64,000 bases of DNA, from the NCBI GenBank assembly GCA_028227395.1, contig JAOIZZ010000007.1, positions 1-64,000 on the forward strand, read 5' to 3'. The position numbers and the translations under genes were made by a program. Source of the DNA: Woeseiaceae bacterium. GTDB taxonomy: Bacteria > Pseudomonadota > Gammaproteobacteria > Steroidobacterales > Woeseiaceae. This document shows, piece after piece, positions 1 to 9,702 of this stretch (position 1 is the stretch's first letter; the number at the start of each line of letters is the position of its first letter). The notes under the pieces are model-generated. The model ran no database searches. It saw only the letters and a program-made list of their open reading frames with translations, and was not told the DNA's origin.

Positions 1-1713
1 ATAAATGTTTTTCCTGTTGCCGATGCTGATACAGGGACAAACCTTTGCCTTTCTCTCGGTCCACTGATCAACATCATTGAAAGTAAAGAAAATCATCATT
101 TAAGCACTCTTCTCAGTGAACTAGCTGACAAGCTCCTCGATAACTCAAGAGGTAATTCAGGCAGTATTATTGCTCAGTTTTTTCAAGGGATAAGTGAATG
201 CTCAGCAAATAAAAGTAAAATGTCTCCAATAGATTTTTCAAAATCAATAAATCTAGGCAGCAAATATGCCAATGATGCGCTATCAAAACCGATTGAAGGA
301 ACTATTATTACTGTTATATCTGTATTTGCAAAAGCAATGTCGGATGAGATAAAAAAAAATCCAGATAATGATTTTCATTCAATATATCGTGCAGTACTTC
401 CACTTGTAAAGATAGCCGTCACTGATACCAAAAATCAAATGGATGTCTTGAAGAAAGCTAATGTGGTAGATGCGGGAGCTAAAGGTTTCTATCTACTAAT
501 AAAGGGTTTTATTAATCATATAACTTTAAATGAAATTGAACCGAAACCAGAAGTATCACTTAATTCATACATTGAAACCGATAATCTTTTCAATGAAGCA
601 TCCAGCCAAACGGGTTTTCAGTATTGCACAGAGTGTATTATTAATGGCAAAAATATTGATAGAAGAAAATTAAGAGAATCTTTATCTGAGCATGGAGATT
701 CTATTGTAATCGCTGGAACAAAACAAAAAGCGAAGATTCATATACATACCGACCAACCCAATACTATTTTTGAGGTTGTAAAACACTATGGCAAAATAAC
801 CTCAGAGAAAGCTGATGACATGCATCTACAGCAAAAGATCACGAAGAAAGGTGCTAATAAATTTGCTGTCATTACTGATTCTGCAGCAGACATTCATGAT
901 GAGGATATTGAGAAGCTAGATATTCATATTGTTCCAATACGAATACAATTTGGTGAAAAAGGATACTTAGATAAAGTAAGCATCACTCCCAATGAATTCT
1001 TTGAAGAACTTAATACAAATCCTATTCACCCAACAACATCACAACCGTCAACGGGTGACTTAAGAAGACAATATCAATATTTGGCCAGCCATTTTGAGGA
1101 TGTTATTTCAATAAATGTCACCAATAAACTTAGTGGCACATATGATGCTGCTAAATTAGCTTCAAAAAAGATCACAGCATCTGGAAAAATACATGTTTTT
1201 AATTCCCTGAATGCATCTCTTGGGCAAGGTCAAATTGCAGTTGCAGCTGCTCAATGTGCTAAAGCAGGAATGAATATTCTTGAAACATTAACTGCCCTGA
1301 AAAAAATAAGAACTAATACCAAAACATATGCGATTATTTCAAATTTAAAATATGCAGTTAGAGGTGGTCGAGTCCCAAATTCAATAAAATTTATTGCAGA
1401 AAAATTAAGACTGACACCAATTTTACAAACTACCCCAGATGGAAATCTCAAAACAAAGAATTTTTTATTTGGAAGAACAGGTATATTAAGAAAATTTTCA
1501 AAATTTATAAGTAAACACCATAATAAAGATAAAAAGATTACTATTTCAATTGGTCATGCTTGCACTCTGGAAAATGCAAAGCTATTAAAATCTTACCTTA
1601 TGCTTGACCTACCAAAAACTACGGAATGTAAAATAACAGAGATTGGTTCTGCAATCGGTGTTCATGGCGGACCAGGTGCAATTGTTGTTGGAATTCAAAT
1701 TCAGTCTGACTAA
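1..1713 (+). CDS. DhaL (DAK2)-DegV fusion protein, 5' end missing
   Basis: The reading frame is open from base 1, so the gene starts before the window; the ATG at 220 in the ORF track is internal. The first codons read NVFPVADADTGTN, the nucleotide/Mg-binding signature of the DhaL/DAK2 kinase fold (usual form NVFPVPDGDTGTN), followed by NSRGNSGSI. From about base 860 a DegV domain begins (FAVITDSAADI), with TTSQPSTGD and the late GxHGGPGA motif that help bind a fatty acid. Known family: FakA (kinase) and FakB/DegV (acyl carrier) phosphorylate fatty acids; here both are in one chain, as in several proteobacteria. A fatty-acid phosphorylation or acyl-handling role is inferred. It converges on the ABC exporter genes, 11 bases away. 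Confidence 0.85.
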   Translation: MNVFPVADADTGTNLCLSLGPLINIIESKENHHLSTLLSELADKLLDNSRGNSGSIIAQFFQGISECSANKSKMSPIDFSKSINLGSKYANDALSKPIEGTIITVISVFAKAMSDEIKKNPDNDFHSIYRAVLPLVKIAVTDTKNQMDVLKKANVVDAGAKGFYLLIKGFINHITLNEIEPKPEVSLNSYIETDNLFNEASSQTGFQYCTECIINGKNIDRRKLRESLSEHGDSIVIAGTKQKAKIHIHTDQPNTIFEVVKHYGKITSEKADDMHLQQKITKKGANKFAVITDSAADIHDEDIEKLDIHIVPIRIQFGEKGYLDKVSITPNEFFEELNTNPIHPTTSQPSTGDLRRQYQYLASHFEDVISINVTNKLSGTYDAAKLASKKITASGKIHVFNSLNASLGQGQIAVAAAQCAKAGMNILETLTALKKIRTNTKTYAIISNLKYAVRGGRVPNSIKFIAEKLRLTPILQTTPDGNLKTKNFLFGRTGILRKFSKFISKHHNKDKKITISIGHACTLENAKLLKSYLMLDLPKTTECKITEIGSAIGVHGGPGAIVVGIQIQSD

Positions 1714-1724
1714 ATGAATTACTT

Positions 1725-2525
1725 CTAATCCCTTATCCCAACGCCACGCTTTAATAATAGAAAGCTGAGTGTAAATAAAATTACAATAAATGCACATACC
1801 ACCAAATAAGCATATCTAACATCTATATCGGAGGTTCCCAGTATTCCATAACGAAAAGCATTAACCATATATAAAATCGGATTAAATTTGCTTGCATATT
1901 GCCAGAAATCAGGAAGTAAATTAATGGAATAAAACACTCCACCTAAATAGGTTAAAGGTGTAATAACAAATGTTGGGATGATAGCTATATCATCAAATTT
2001 CTGAGCATATAAAGCATTAATAAATCCCGCTAATGAAAATACTACCGAAGATAAAAAAACCATTGAGAACGTTATTAGTGGATATTTCAATTCTAACTTT
2101 GTAAAACTTAATGCAATAATCGTTACCATCGCACCAACTAATAATCCTCTTAAAACTCCGCCTGCAATATGCCCCAAAATAATAGCCGAATTAGACATTG
2201 GCGAAACTAGCATTTCTTCTATATGACCTCCAAATTTAGCACCAAAGAATGAAGAGACCACATTCCCATAAGAATTTGTTATAACTGACATCATGATTAT
2301 GCCAGGCGCTATAAATTGCATATAACTGTAACCGCCCATAGTGCCGACACGTGATCCAATAAGATTACCAAAAATCACAAAATACAACGTCATAGTAATT
2401 GCTGGTGGTACAATAGTTTGAATCCATATTCGCAAAACACGGATCACCTCTTTTCTGACAATTGTATAAAAAGCAATTAAGTTAAGACTAAGATTCACGT
2501 TATGAGTTTTCCTTTGAGGTATCAT
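1725..2525 (-). CDS. yadH: ABC-2 type transporter permease, YadH family
   Basis: Inner-membrane permease of an ABC exporter. It matches the YadH family along its length, with the landmarks RIWIQTIVPPAITMTLYF, SYMQFIAPGIIMMSVITNSY, FGAKFGGHIEEMLVSP and TPLTYLGGVFYS. Six hydrophobic segments fit the ABC-2 fold. The ORF track starts at a TTG (2540); the ATG at 2525 (MIPQRKTHN) is the more likely start. It overlaps the 3' end of the ATPase gene upstream by 26 bases, so the pair is translationally coupled. The substrate is unknown for this family. The subfamily assignment is strong; any transport specificity would be a guess. Confidence 0.9.
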   Translation of the reverse strand: MIPQRKTHNVNLSLNLIAFYTIVRKEVIRVLRIWIQTIVPPAITMTLYFVIFGNLIGSRVGTMGGYSYMQFIAPGIIMMSVITNSYGNVVSSFFGAKFGGHIEEMLVSPMSNSAIILGHIAGGVLRGLLVGAMVTIIALSFTKLELKYPLITFSMVFLSSVVFSLAGFINALYAQKFDDIAIIPTFVITPLTYLGGVFYSINLLPDFWQYASKFNPILYMVNAFRYGILGTSDIDVRYAYLVVCAFIVILFTLSFLLLKRGVGIRD

Positions 2526-3435
2526 TTTTTGAATGAACAAGCCTCATAAATAGCTCTTCGAGTCGATTAGATTTATTTCGAAGGCTTGATACTTTAATTT
2601 TTTTTCTATTAAGTAATTCAAATAAATCATTAATACTATGGTCTTCATCCACTAGTACCTCCAGTTGATTTCCACCAATCAATGTATAACTAAATTCATT
2701 CAAATTTGAGTCATTCATTAAATCGTTTTCTAAACTCAATACAAAAGTTTCTTGTTTTAGTTGTTTTAATAAATCAATCATTCGAGTATTTTCTATAATT
2801 ACACCTTCATCGATGATGGCTATATTTCGGCATAAATTTTCAGCCTCTTCAAGGTAATGAGTGGTCAAGATGATGGTTGTTCCGTTAGCATTAGTATCTT
2901 TTAAAAACTTCCACATTGAGCGTCTTATTTCTATATCTACTCCTGCAGTTGGCTCATCTAATATTAATAATTCTGGCTCATGAATTAATGCTCTCGCTAT
3001 CATTAACCTTCTTTTCATACCACCAGATAAATTTCTAGAGATATCATCTTTCTTATCCCATAATTTTAACTCACCAAGATATTTCTTAGCTCTTTTTAGG
3101 GCGATACTTCTTTTAATTCCATAAAAACCGGCTTGGTTTACTAAAATATTTAATGGCGTATCAAATGTATTGAAATTAACTTCTTGCGGTACCATGCCAA
3201 TATTCATCTTAGCTTCCTCAGGATGGGTAGCTAGGTTGTAACCAAAAACCTCGATATTTCCTGCGCTTTTCTCAACCAATGAACAAACGATGCGAATTGC
3301 AGTTGTTTTACCTGCTCCATTTGGACCTAAAAGAGAATAAAATCCGCCAATATCGACCTCTAAATCAATGCCTTTTAGAGCTAAAAATCCATTTGCATAT
3401 GTTTTGGTTAGATTTTTTATTGAGAGGGCTGACAT
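2500..3435 (-). CDS. yadG: ABC transporter ATP-binding protein, YadG family
   Basis: Cytoplasmic ATPase that powers the YadH-type permease encoded just downstream. Visible motifs are Walker A GPNGAGKTT, signature LSGGMKRR, Walker B LLILDEPTAGVD and the switch region TTHYLEEAENL, all in the usual order. The C-terminal 90 residues form the extra domain typical of ABC-2 drug/polysaccharide-type ATPases. The ORF track begins at a TTG (3483), but MSALSIKNLTKTY at 3435 matches the family N-terminus. The first gene of a two-gene operon, it is divergent from nudC. Confidence 0.92.
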   Translation of the reverse strand: MSALSIKNLTKTYANGFLALKGIDLEVDIGGFYSLLGPNGAGKTTAIRIVCSLVEKSAGNIEVFGYNLATHPEEAKMNIGMVPQEVNFNTFDTPLNILVNQAGFYGIKRSIALKRAKKYLGELKLWDKKDDISRNLSGGMKRRLMIARALIHEPELLILDEPTAGVDIEIRRSMWKFLKDTNANGTTIILTTHYLEEAENLCRNIAIIDEGVIIENTRMIDLLKQLKQETFVLSLENDLMNDSNLNEFSYTLIGGNQLEVLVDEDHSINDLFELLNRKKIKVSSLRNKSNRLEELFMRLVHSKNDTSKENS

Positions 3436-3628
3436 ATCATCATTATCGCATATTGCACTATTGTTATGATATTGATTTAACAAAAAGATTGAATTTCTAG
3501 CGAGTAATTTTGATTATAAAAAATACCATGATTAAGTGAAAATTTGGTATCACTGGAACACACATATTAAATGAAAATATTTTAATCATCCGTGCCCATA
3601 AACAAAAAATTAAGTTAAAATACCACCA

Positions 3629-4564
3629 ATGTTAATCAACACTCCTTCTAAAAAAATATCCATTCAAACCAAAGAAAAAACCAACAAAACTCATATATTT
3701 TCTGGTAGCTATCTCTGTCAACCAAGTTCATATCAAAAAAAAATTAACATAACAGATGATCCCTATAAAAAAAATCATCGTTTTGTTTTTATGCATAATG
3801 GTCAATGTCTTGCATCCATTGATCCTGACGTTATTTTATTTTTCAAAGTTACTGACCTAAAAAAAGAGATCAATAGCAATAATTGTATTTTCCTTGGTGA
3901 GTTTAACCATGATTTAATTTTTGCTTATGAATTAAATAAGAAAGAATCGTTGTCATTAGAAAAAATTGGTACTTTCTTTAATCTAAGAATTTTAGCAATC
4001 AATCTCTCTATCGAAGAATCAAATTTTGCTGCAAAAGCAGCTATTTTAATAGATTGGCATAAAAATAATAAATTTTGTTCAAAATGCGCCTCAAAGACCA
4101 AACAAAATCTTCATGGTCAAACGAGAAAATGCAGCAATAATAAATGTGAATATCAAATATTCCCAAAACTAAATCCTGCAATTATTGTATTAGTCATGAA
4201 TAAAAATCATTGTTTACTTGGGCGCCAAAAAAATTGGCCTCATAAGCAATTTTCCACCATTGCAGGATTCGTAGAACCAGCTGAAAGTATTGAAGATACT
4301 GTTGTAAGAGAGGTTTTCGAAGAAACAAATATTAGAGTCGGCAGTATTAAATACCATAGCTCGCAACCATGGCCGTTCCCCTCCTCCTTGATGCTTGGTT
4401 TCACTGCTGTGGCATTATCAAATAAAATTAAATTAAATGACAATGAATTAGAAGAAGCTGGTTGGTTTTCAAGAGAAGATCTTGCCTCCGGATTGATTAA
4501 ATTACCTCCGAAATTATCCATCTCACGCGCACTTATTAATGGATGGATCAATGATAAGTATTAA
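3629..4564 (+). CDS. nudC: NAD(+)/NADH pyrophosphatase NudC
   Basis: Nudix hydrolase that cleaves NAD(H) to NMN(H) and AMP; the family also removes NAD caps from RNA. A four-cysteine zinc ribbon is present (C150, C153, C168, C173). The Nudix box runs from G213 (GFVEPAESIEDTVVREVFEE) with its catalytic glutamates intact; the usual Gly before the last hydrophobic residue is Asn (EETNI). The NudC-specific motif SQPWPFPSS, which selects dinucleotides, is complete. Length (311 aa) exceeds E. coli NudC because the N-terminal lobe is longer. A TAAAAT box ends about 10 bases before the ATG, so the leader may be very short. Convergent with the esterase gene. Confidence 0.9.
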   Translation: MLINTPSKKISIQTKEKTNKTHIFSGSYLCQPSSYQKKINITDDPYKKNHRFVFMHNGQCLASIDPDVILFFKVTDLKKEINSNNCIFLGEFNHDLIFAYELNKKESLSLEKIGTFFNLRILAINLSIEESNFAAKAAILIDWHKNNKFCSKCASKTKQNLHGQTRKCSNNKCEYQIFPKLNPAIIVLVMNKNHCLLGRQKNWPHKQFSTIAGFVEPAESIEDTVVREVFEETNIRVGSIKYHSSQPWPFPSSLMLGFTAVALSNKIKLNDNELEEAGWFSREDLASGLIKLPPKLSISRALINGWINDKY

Positions 4565-4579
4565 TTAATTAAACTACAC

Positions 4580-5260
4580 TTAAAGCATTAAACTTTTTGA
4601 TATCCATAAACCAATATCTTTAATCTCATCTTGACAGACTGCATGAACCATTGGATATTCATTCCATAAAACTGAATACTTCATTTTCTCAAGCATAATT
4701 CGTGTTTGTTTCCCTAAATCAATCTGAATAACAGAATCATTTGTACCATGCGCTAAAAATATTGGCAATCCCCTACATTGAGATTTTGTGTTCTTGATGA
4801 CTTCATTTTCTAAAGTTAGCTCAAGTGGTAAATATGTCGATAATGCCAACAGTCCGCCAAGTTTTTCTGGATATCTCAAAGCAGTATGTAGAGCAACAGC
4901 TCCACCTTGAGAAAAGCCAGCAATAATAATTCTTTCCGACTTAATTCCTCTTTTATTTTCTCGCTCAATCAAGGACCCTATCATTAAGGCACTTTGTCTA
5001 ATTCCATCTTCATCTTGAGCACCGCCCCTATCAAGACTCATAACGTCATACCATGCACGCATAGTCGAACCACCATTGATCGTAATAGGTCGAAAAGGAG
5101 CATGAGGAAAAATAAAACGCAGGCCAAGACTAACTGGGATTTCTAATTGAGGCACAATTGGCTCGAAATCACTCCCATCTGCACCAAGACCATGAAGCCA
5201 GATGATCGTTGCAGTCGGGATACCATTGATTTCTTTTTCTATAATCTGGTTATTTTTCAA
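4580..5260 (-). CDS. Carboxylesterase / phospholipase-type alpha/beta hydrolase
   Basis: Member of the carboxylesterase 2 / acyl-protein-thioesterase-like family (YpfH, EstB type), 226 aa and cytoplasmic. The oxyanion segment WLHGLGADGSDF, nucleophile GFSQGG, acid HGTNDSVI and a late His in MVHAVCQDEI give a plausible Ser-Asp-His triad. The histidine context differs from the common GHxV motif, so the triad His is less certain. The start is a TTG at 5260 with AAGGA about 9 bases upstream; no ATG fits the family N-terminus. The natural substrate is unknown. Confidence 0.8.
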   Translation of the reverse strand: MKNNQIIEKEINGIPTATIIWLHGLGADGSDFEPIVPQLEIPVSLGLRFIFPHAPFRPITINGGSTMRAWYDVMSLDRGGAQDEDGIRQSALMIGSLIERENKRGIKSERIIIAGFSQGGAVALHTALRYPEKLGGLLALSTYLPLELTLENEVIKNTKSQCRGLPIFLAHGTNDSVIQIDLGKQTRIMLEKMKYSVLWNEYPMVHAVCQDEIKDIGLWISKSLML

Positions 5261-5398
5261 TTTCGAGTATCCTTAGGCAGAAGATTAAATCATTAATAAA
5301 AAATAATTATCTATTATACGAGTATGAAATAAAAAATTAGCCAATAATTAATATATCATTAATACAAGTAATCTATTTTTAGGTAAGTTATAAAATAA

Positions 5399-5530
5399 AT
5401 GAATAATAATAAACTTAGACACAGCATAATTGGCTTTTTTATGATTTTTCTTTTCATCTCTGGTTGTGGACAAAAAGGGCCGTTGCTTTTACCAGATGAA
5501 AAGCCAGCTGCCAATCTAATGTCTTATTAA
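5399..5530 (+). CDS. lptM: LptM (YifL) LPS-translocon maturation lipoprotein
   Basis: A 43-residue gene missed by the ORF track. It encodes a lipoprotein signal (hydrophobic FFMIFLFIS, lipobox ISG|C with the modified Cys at 23) followed at once by the family signature CGQKGPLLLP. LptM is known in Enterobacteria to assist disulfide maturation of the LptDE outer-membrane LPS translocon. The stop is 47 bases before polA. In many gammaproteobacteria the gene sits beside lysA/dapF; here both are absent from the window. AGGTAAG lies about 12 bases before the ATG as a weak ribosome site. Confidence 0.85.
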   Translation: MNNNKLRHSIIGFFMIFLFISGCGQKGPLLLPDEKPAANLMSY

Positions 5531-5577
5531 AATAATCATATTGAAATTTAAAATAAATATAAATTTGGTAAATAAAT

Positions 5578-8265
5578 GTGAGTAAAGGCAAACTTATTTT
5601 AGTCGATGGTTCTTCATATTTGTATCGTGCTTTTCATGCTCTCCCTCCCCTAGCGAACTCAAAAGGGCATCCAACAGGTGCAATTTATGGGGTCATAAAC
5701 ATGATCAATAAATTATTACATGATCAAGGAACTGATCATTTTGTCGTAATTTTTGATGCGCCAGGAAAAACCTTTAGAAATGATTGGTATTCTGAATATA
5801 AAGCCAATAGACCTCCCATGCCTGATGATCTTAGGCCGCAAATAGAGCCTATCCATCAAATCATAAAAGCAATGGGACTGCCTCTTATTATGATAAAAAA
5901 TGTTGAAGCTGATGATGTAATAGGAACATTAAGCAAAGAGGCTGCTTCAAATGGTATGGATGTAATTATCTCCACGGGTGATAAAGATATGACGCAACTA
6001 GTCGATCAAAATATTACTCTAATCAATACCATGAATGATGAAAAATTAGATCGTAATGGAGTCAAACAAAAATTTGATGTTTATCCAGAACAAATAATAG
6101 ATTACTTAACCCTCATGGGGGACAAAGCAGATAATATTCCAGGAATACCAGGTGTTGGTGCAAAGACGGCCAGTAAATGGCTCAATAAATATCTCACACT
6201 AGAGAATCTGATTAATAAATCGGATGAAATAAGCGGTAAAATTGGTGAAAAATTGCGATCTAGTTTAAGTTTTCTCCCATTATCAAAAAAATTAGTAACG
6301 ATAGACAGAGATTTAGATCTTAGGCTGAAACCCAGTGATCTAAAACGTGTATCAATAGATACAGAAAAACTAAAAAGTATCTATAAAGAGTTAGAGCTCA
6401 AAACATTCTATTCCCAAATTAGTGAAACTCCAGATAAAATTCCATTAAAAAAATCAAAATCAATTTATAAAAATATCTTAAATAAGATTGATTTGATGGA
6501 ATGGGTGGACCATTGTAAACAAAAAAAAATAATCGCGATTGATACAGAAACTAATAGTTTAAATTATATTGAAGCTGAATTAGTAGGGATATCTTTATCG
6601 ATAGATGAGGGCAAGGCCATATATATTCCTTTAGCTCACGATTATGAGAACGCTCCATTACAGCTCGATAGAGTCGATACATTAAATATACTTAAACCTC
6701 TTTTAGAAGATAAAGAAATCAAAAAAATTGGTCATCATTTAAAGTTTGATGCTCATATATTTGCTCGTTATGGAATTACTCTAAAAGGAATGGAATATGA
6801 TTCCATGCTTGAGTCATATGTATTAAACAGTGTCGCTACTCGTCATGGAATGAATTCAGTAGCACAATATTATTTAAATAGGGAAACAACTCACTTCGAA
6901 GATATAGCTGGAAAGGGAGCTAAACAAATAACCTTCAATCAAGTGGATGTTAAGACCGCGACAACTTATGCCGCTGAAGATGCCGATATAACACTTTGTT
7001 TGCATAATCATCTCTGGGGAAAAATCAATCATATTCCTTCACTTAAAGAACTTTATCAAAGAATTGAAATGCCTTTAATTCCAATTCTCTTCGAAATAGA
7101 AGAGACCGGTGTATTAGTTGATAAGGTTATGCTAAAAAAACAAAGTGATGAATTATTGCTTCTCTTAAATAAGCTTGAGAGCAATGCTTACAAAATAGCT
7201 GATATGGAATTTAACCTAGGTTCACCAAAACAACTCCAAGAAGTTCTTTATGAAAAGATGGAGATACCCATAATCAAAAAAACACCAAAAGGCCAGCCAT
7301 CAACAGCAGAAGATGTTCTTCAAGAACTATCTATAGATCATGAATTACCAAAGTTGATATTAAGCCATAGAAGTTTAAATAAACTTCGAAATACCTATAC
7401 AGAAAAATTACCTCAGCAAATATCAGCTGTTACCGGCAGAATTCATACGTCATATCATCAAGCAGTCACGGCTACAGGTCGATTATCATCTAGCTCGCCC
7501 AATCTTCAAAATATACCAATAAGAACTCCTGAGGGTAGGCGCATTAGAGAAGCTTTTGTAGCACCTGAAAATTACAGTATCTTAGCCGCGGATTATTCTC
7601 AAATTGAGCTGAGAATAATGGCTCACCTATCTTCAGATGAATCTCTTTTATTGGCTTTTTCAAAAGGTGAGGATATCCACAGAAAAACAGCAGCAGAAGT
7701 TTTAGATATAACAGCTGAAAAAGTATCTCAAGAGCAAAGACGATGGGCTAAAGCTATAAACTTTGGTTTAATGTATGGCATGTCGGCATTTGGTCTAGCC
7801 AAACAACTAGGAATAACGCGATATCAATCCCAAGAATATATCGACCTGTATTTTAAAAAGTATCCCAAGGTTCAAAATTTTATGGATACCACGAAAGAAA
7901 ATGCTCGCAAACATGGTTATATTGAAACATTATTTGGAAGAAGACTATACCTGCCGGATATCAACAGCAAGAATGGGCTACGAAGAAAATATGCAGAAAG
8001 AAGTGCTATTAATGCTCCAATGCAAGGATCTGCTGCAGATATCATTAAACTTGCCATGATTGATGTGCATAAATGGCTTAAAGATGGAAATACTGAAGCA
8101 AGGATGATTATGCAAGTTCATGATGAGTTGGTATTAGAAGTTAAATCTGATCTTGCCGAGTCCATTAAGCGAGAGATTGTCAAAATAATGGAATCGACAG
8201 TTAATTTGAGTGTTCCGCTAATAGTTGATGCTGGCATTGGCAATAACTGGGACGAAGCACACTAA
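5578..8265 (+). CDS. polA: DNA polymerase I
   Basis: Repair and Okazaki-fragment polymerase, 895 aa, with all three domains. The N-terminal 5'-3' exonuclease covers about residues 1-290 (LVDGSSYLYRAFHAL, GDKADNIPGIPGVGAKTA). The proofreading domain keeps its catalytic acids: Exo I D322-T-E324, GHHLKFDAHI for Exo II, and TYAAEDAD for Exo III. The polymerase domain has motif A DYSQIELR (D672), motif B RRWAKAINFGLMYG and motif C MQVHDEL (D849). The start is GTG at 5578, since the overlapping ATG two bases earlier is out of frame. It overlaps the convergent engB gene by 4 bases. Confidence 0.98.
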   Translation: MSKGKLILVDGSSYLYRAFHALPPLANSKGHPTGAIYGVINMINKLLHDQGTDHFVVIFDAPGKTFRNDWYSEYKANRPPMPDDLRPQIEPIHQIIKAMGLPLIMIKNVEADDVIGTLSKEAASNGMDVIISTGDKDMTQLVDQNITLINTMNDEKLDRNGVKQKFDVYPEQIIDYLTLMGDKADNIPGIPGVGAKTASKWLNKYLTLENLINKSDEISGKIGEKLRSSLSFLPLSKKLVTIDRDLDLRLKPSDLKRVSIDTEKLKSIYKELELKTFYSQISETPDKIPLKKSKSIYKNILNKIDLMEWVDHCKQKKIIAIDTETNSLNYIEAELVGISLSIDEGKAIYIPLAHDYENAPLQLDRVDTLNILKPLLEDKEIKKIGHHLKFDAHIFARYGITLKGMEYDSMLESYVLNSVATRHGMNSVAQYYLNRETTHFEDIAGKGAKQITFNQVDVKTATTYAAEDADITLCLHNHLWGKINHIPSLKELYQRIEMPLIPILFEIEETGVLVDKVMLKKQSDELLLLLNKLESNAYKIADMEFNLGSPKQLQEVLYEKMEIPIIKKTPKGQPSTAEDVLQELSIDHELPKLILSHRSLNKLRNTYTEKLPQQISAVTGRIHTSYHQAVTATGRLSSSSPNLQNIPIRTPEGRRIREAFVAPENYSILAADYSQIELRIMAHLSSDESLLLAFSKGEDIHRKTAAEVLDITAEKVSQEQRRWAKAINFGLMYGMSAFGLAKQLGITRYQSQEYIDLYFKKYPKVQNFMDTTKENARKHGYIETLFGRRLYLPDINSKNGLRRKYAERSAINAPMQGSAADIIKLAMIDVHKWLKDGNTEARMIMQVHDELVLEVKSDLAESIKREIVKIMESTVNLSVPLIVDAGIGNNWDEAH

Positions 8266-8864
8266 ATATCTTTTTTCCTTTTAATATTTAAAAAACCTTC
8301 TAAAACTATGCGAGCTTCATCAACTCCTTGTCGTTTTAATGAAGAGAAAAGTTGTACGGTTGCTGATTCCTCTAGTTCAGATTCAATAGTTCTTATTGTC
8401 TCACTTGCCATACGTCTTTTAACTTTATCCGCTTTTGTTAATAATATATGAATAGATGTATTTTGTAGTTCTGCAAAAAAAAGCATACTGCGATCATATT
8501 CAGATAGTCCTCTTCGGATATCTACAATCATGAATAATCCTTTTAGACTTTGACGATTCTCACAATAGTGCGAAAGCAGTCTACCCCAATGATCTCTAGT
8601 TGCCTCATTGACGCGCGCAAAACCATAGCCGGGCAAATCTACTATGCGTGTGTCATCAGTTAAATTAAAAAAATTTATGAGTTGAGTTCGACCTGGGGTT
8701 TTGCTGGTTCTTGCAAATTGCCGCCTATTCACAATCACATTAATTGCGCTGGATTTACCAGAATTTGAACGCCCAGCAAACGCAACTTCCGCGCCTCTAT
8801 CTTCCACAAACTGCTTGGGATCATTTGCACTAAGAATAAACTGGGCTTTTGGATATTGTGACAT
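8262..8864 (-). CDS. engB: Ribosome biogenesis GTPase EngB (YsxC/YihA)
   Basis: Small TrmE-Era-family GTPase required for assembly of the large ribosomal subunit. The G motifs are in order: G1 GRSNSGKSS, G2 TPGRTQ, G3 DLPGYG, G4 LTKADK, with the family-typical VEDRGAEVAFAGRSN N-terminus. The length of 200 aa is normal. It lies tail-to-tail with polA and head-to-head with cytochrome c4, the order found across many gammaproteobacteria. The start ATG at 8864 fits the family. Confidence 0.97.
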   Translation of the reverse strand: MSQYPKAQFILSANDPKQFVEDRGAEVAFAGRSNSGKSSAINVIVNRRQFARTSKTPGRTQLINFFNLTDDTRIVDLPGYGFARVNEATRDHWGRLLSHYCENRQSLKGLFMIVDIRRGLSEYDRSMLFFAELQNTSIHILLTKADKVKRRMASETIRTIESELEESATVQLFSSLKRQGVDEARIVLEGFLNIKRKKDI

Positions 8865-9010
8865 AGCTGTATAATGATTTAAAAATTAGATAATAGATCG
8901 CATCATAAAGTAAAATTAATCTAATAGTAACGATACTTTAAGTTACAATATCTGAAATCAAAAGCTATAAATATAAAGTTATAATTCTTAAAAATATTAA
9001 TCGAAAAGTA

Positions 9011-9640
9011 ATGGCCACTAACATGAAACTTAATTTTGTTTTGTTTGCTCTTTCATTTATGTTCAATACAGCTAACGCTGACTCACTCGTAGATGGTTCT
9101 TTTGAAAAAGGTAAAGCAATTTCTATTACTTGCGGCGCCTGTCATGGAGCAGATGGGAATAGTATTAACCCCTTATGGCCTAATTTAGCCAATCAACATG
9201 CATCGTATTCAGTCCAGCAACTCACGGCATTCAGAGATGGTAAGCGCATGGATAGTCTCATGTCGGCAATGGCTATGTCGCTCAGTGACCAAGATATCAA
9301 AGATCTTTCAGTATATTTTGAAAATCTACCCTCTTCGATAAAAGACATCGCTGATCCAACTACTTTTGATTTAGGGCAAAAATTATATCGTGGAGGGAAC
9401 AAAGAAAGTGGTGTTGCCGCATGCATGGCTTGTCATGGTCCTGCTGGAAAAGGTAATCCTGCCGCTTTGTACCCAGCGCTAAATGGACAAGGCGCAATGT
9501 ATACTGCAAAACAATTAAATGACTATGCAACTGGAACAAGAGTATCAATAGGTCCTGTTCAAATCATGCGAGATGTTGCAAAAAAATTAACGGCAGAAGA
9601 AATCCAAGCTGTCTCCTCATATATTCAAGGCTTGCATTAG
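9011..9640 (+). CDS. Diheme cytochrome c4
   Basis: Periplasmic diheme electron carrier of the respiratory chain. A signal peptide (MKLNFVLFALSFMFNTANA) precedes two homologous cytochrome c domains with heme sites CGACH (C41-H45) and CMACH (C138-H142). Axial-Met candidates lie in MSAMAMSLSDQDI and in VQIMRDVAKKL. Total length (209 aa) fits the c4 family. Translation may begin at the ATG at 9011 or at the in-frame ATG four codons later (MKLNF), which gives a cleaner signal peptide. Known family members pass electrons from the bc1 complex to terminal oxidases. The dsbA-like gene follows. Confidence 0.93.
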   Translation: MATNMKLNFVLFALSFMFNTANADSLVDGSFEKGKAISITCGACHGADGNSINPLWPNLANQHASYSVQQLTAFRDGKRMDSLMSAMAMSLSDQDIKDLSVYFENLPSSIKDIADPTTFDLGQKLYRGGNKESGVAACMACHGPAGKGNPAALYPALNGQGAMYTAKQLNDYATGTRVSIGPVQIMRDVAKKLTAEEIQAVSSYIQGLH

Positions 9641-9702
9641 GCAACAATCTTCTGAAGAATAGAAAATCATTAATATAATAAAAATACTACTAAGAGGCTT
9701 TT

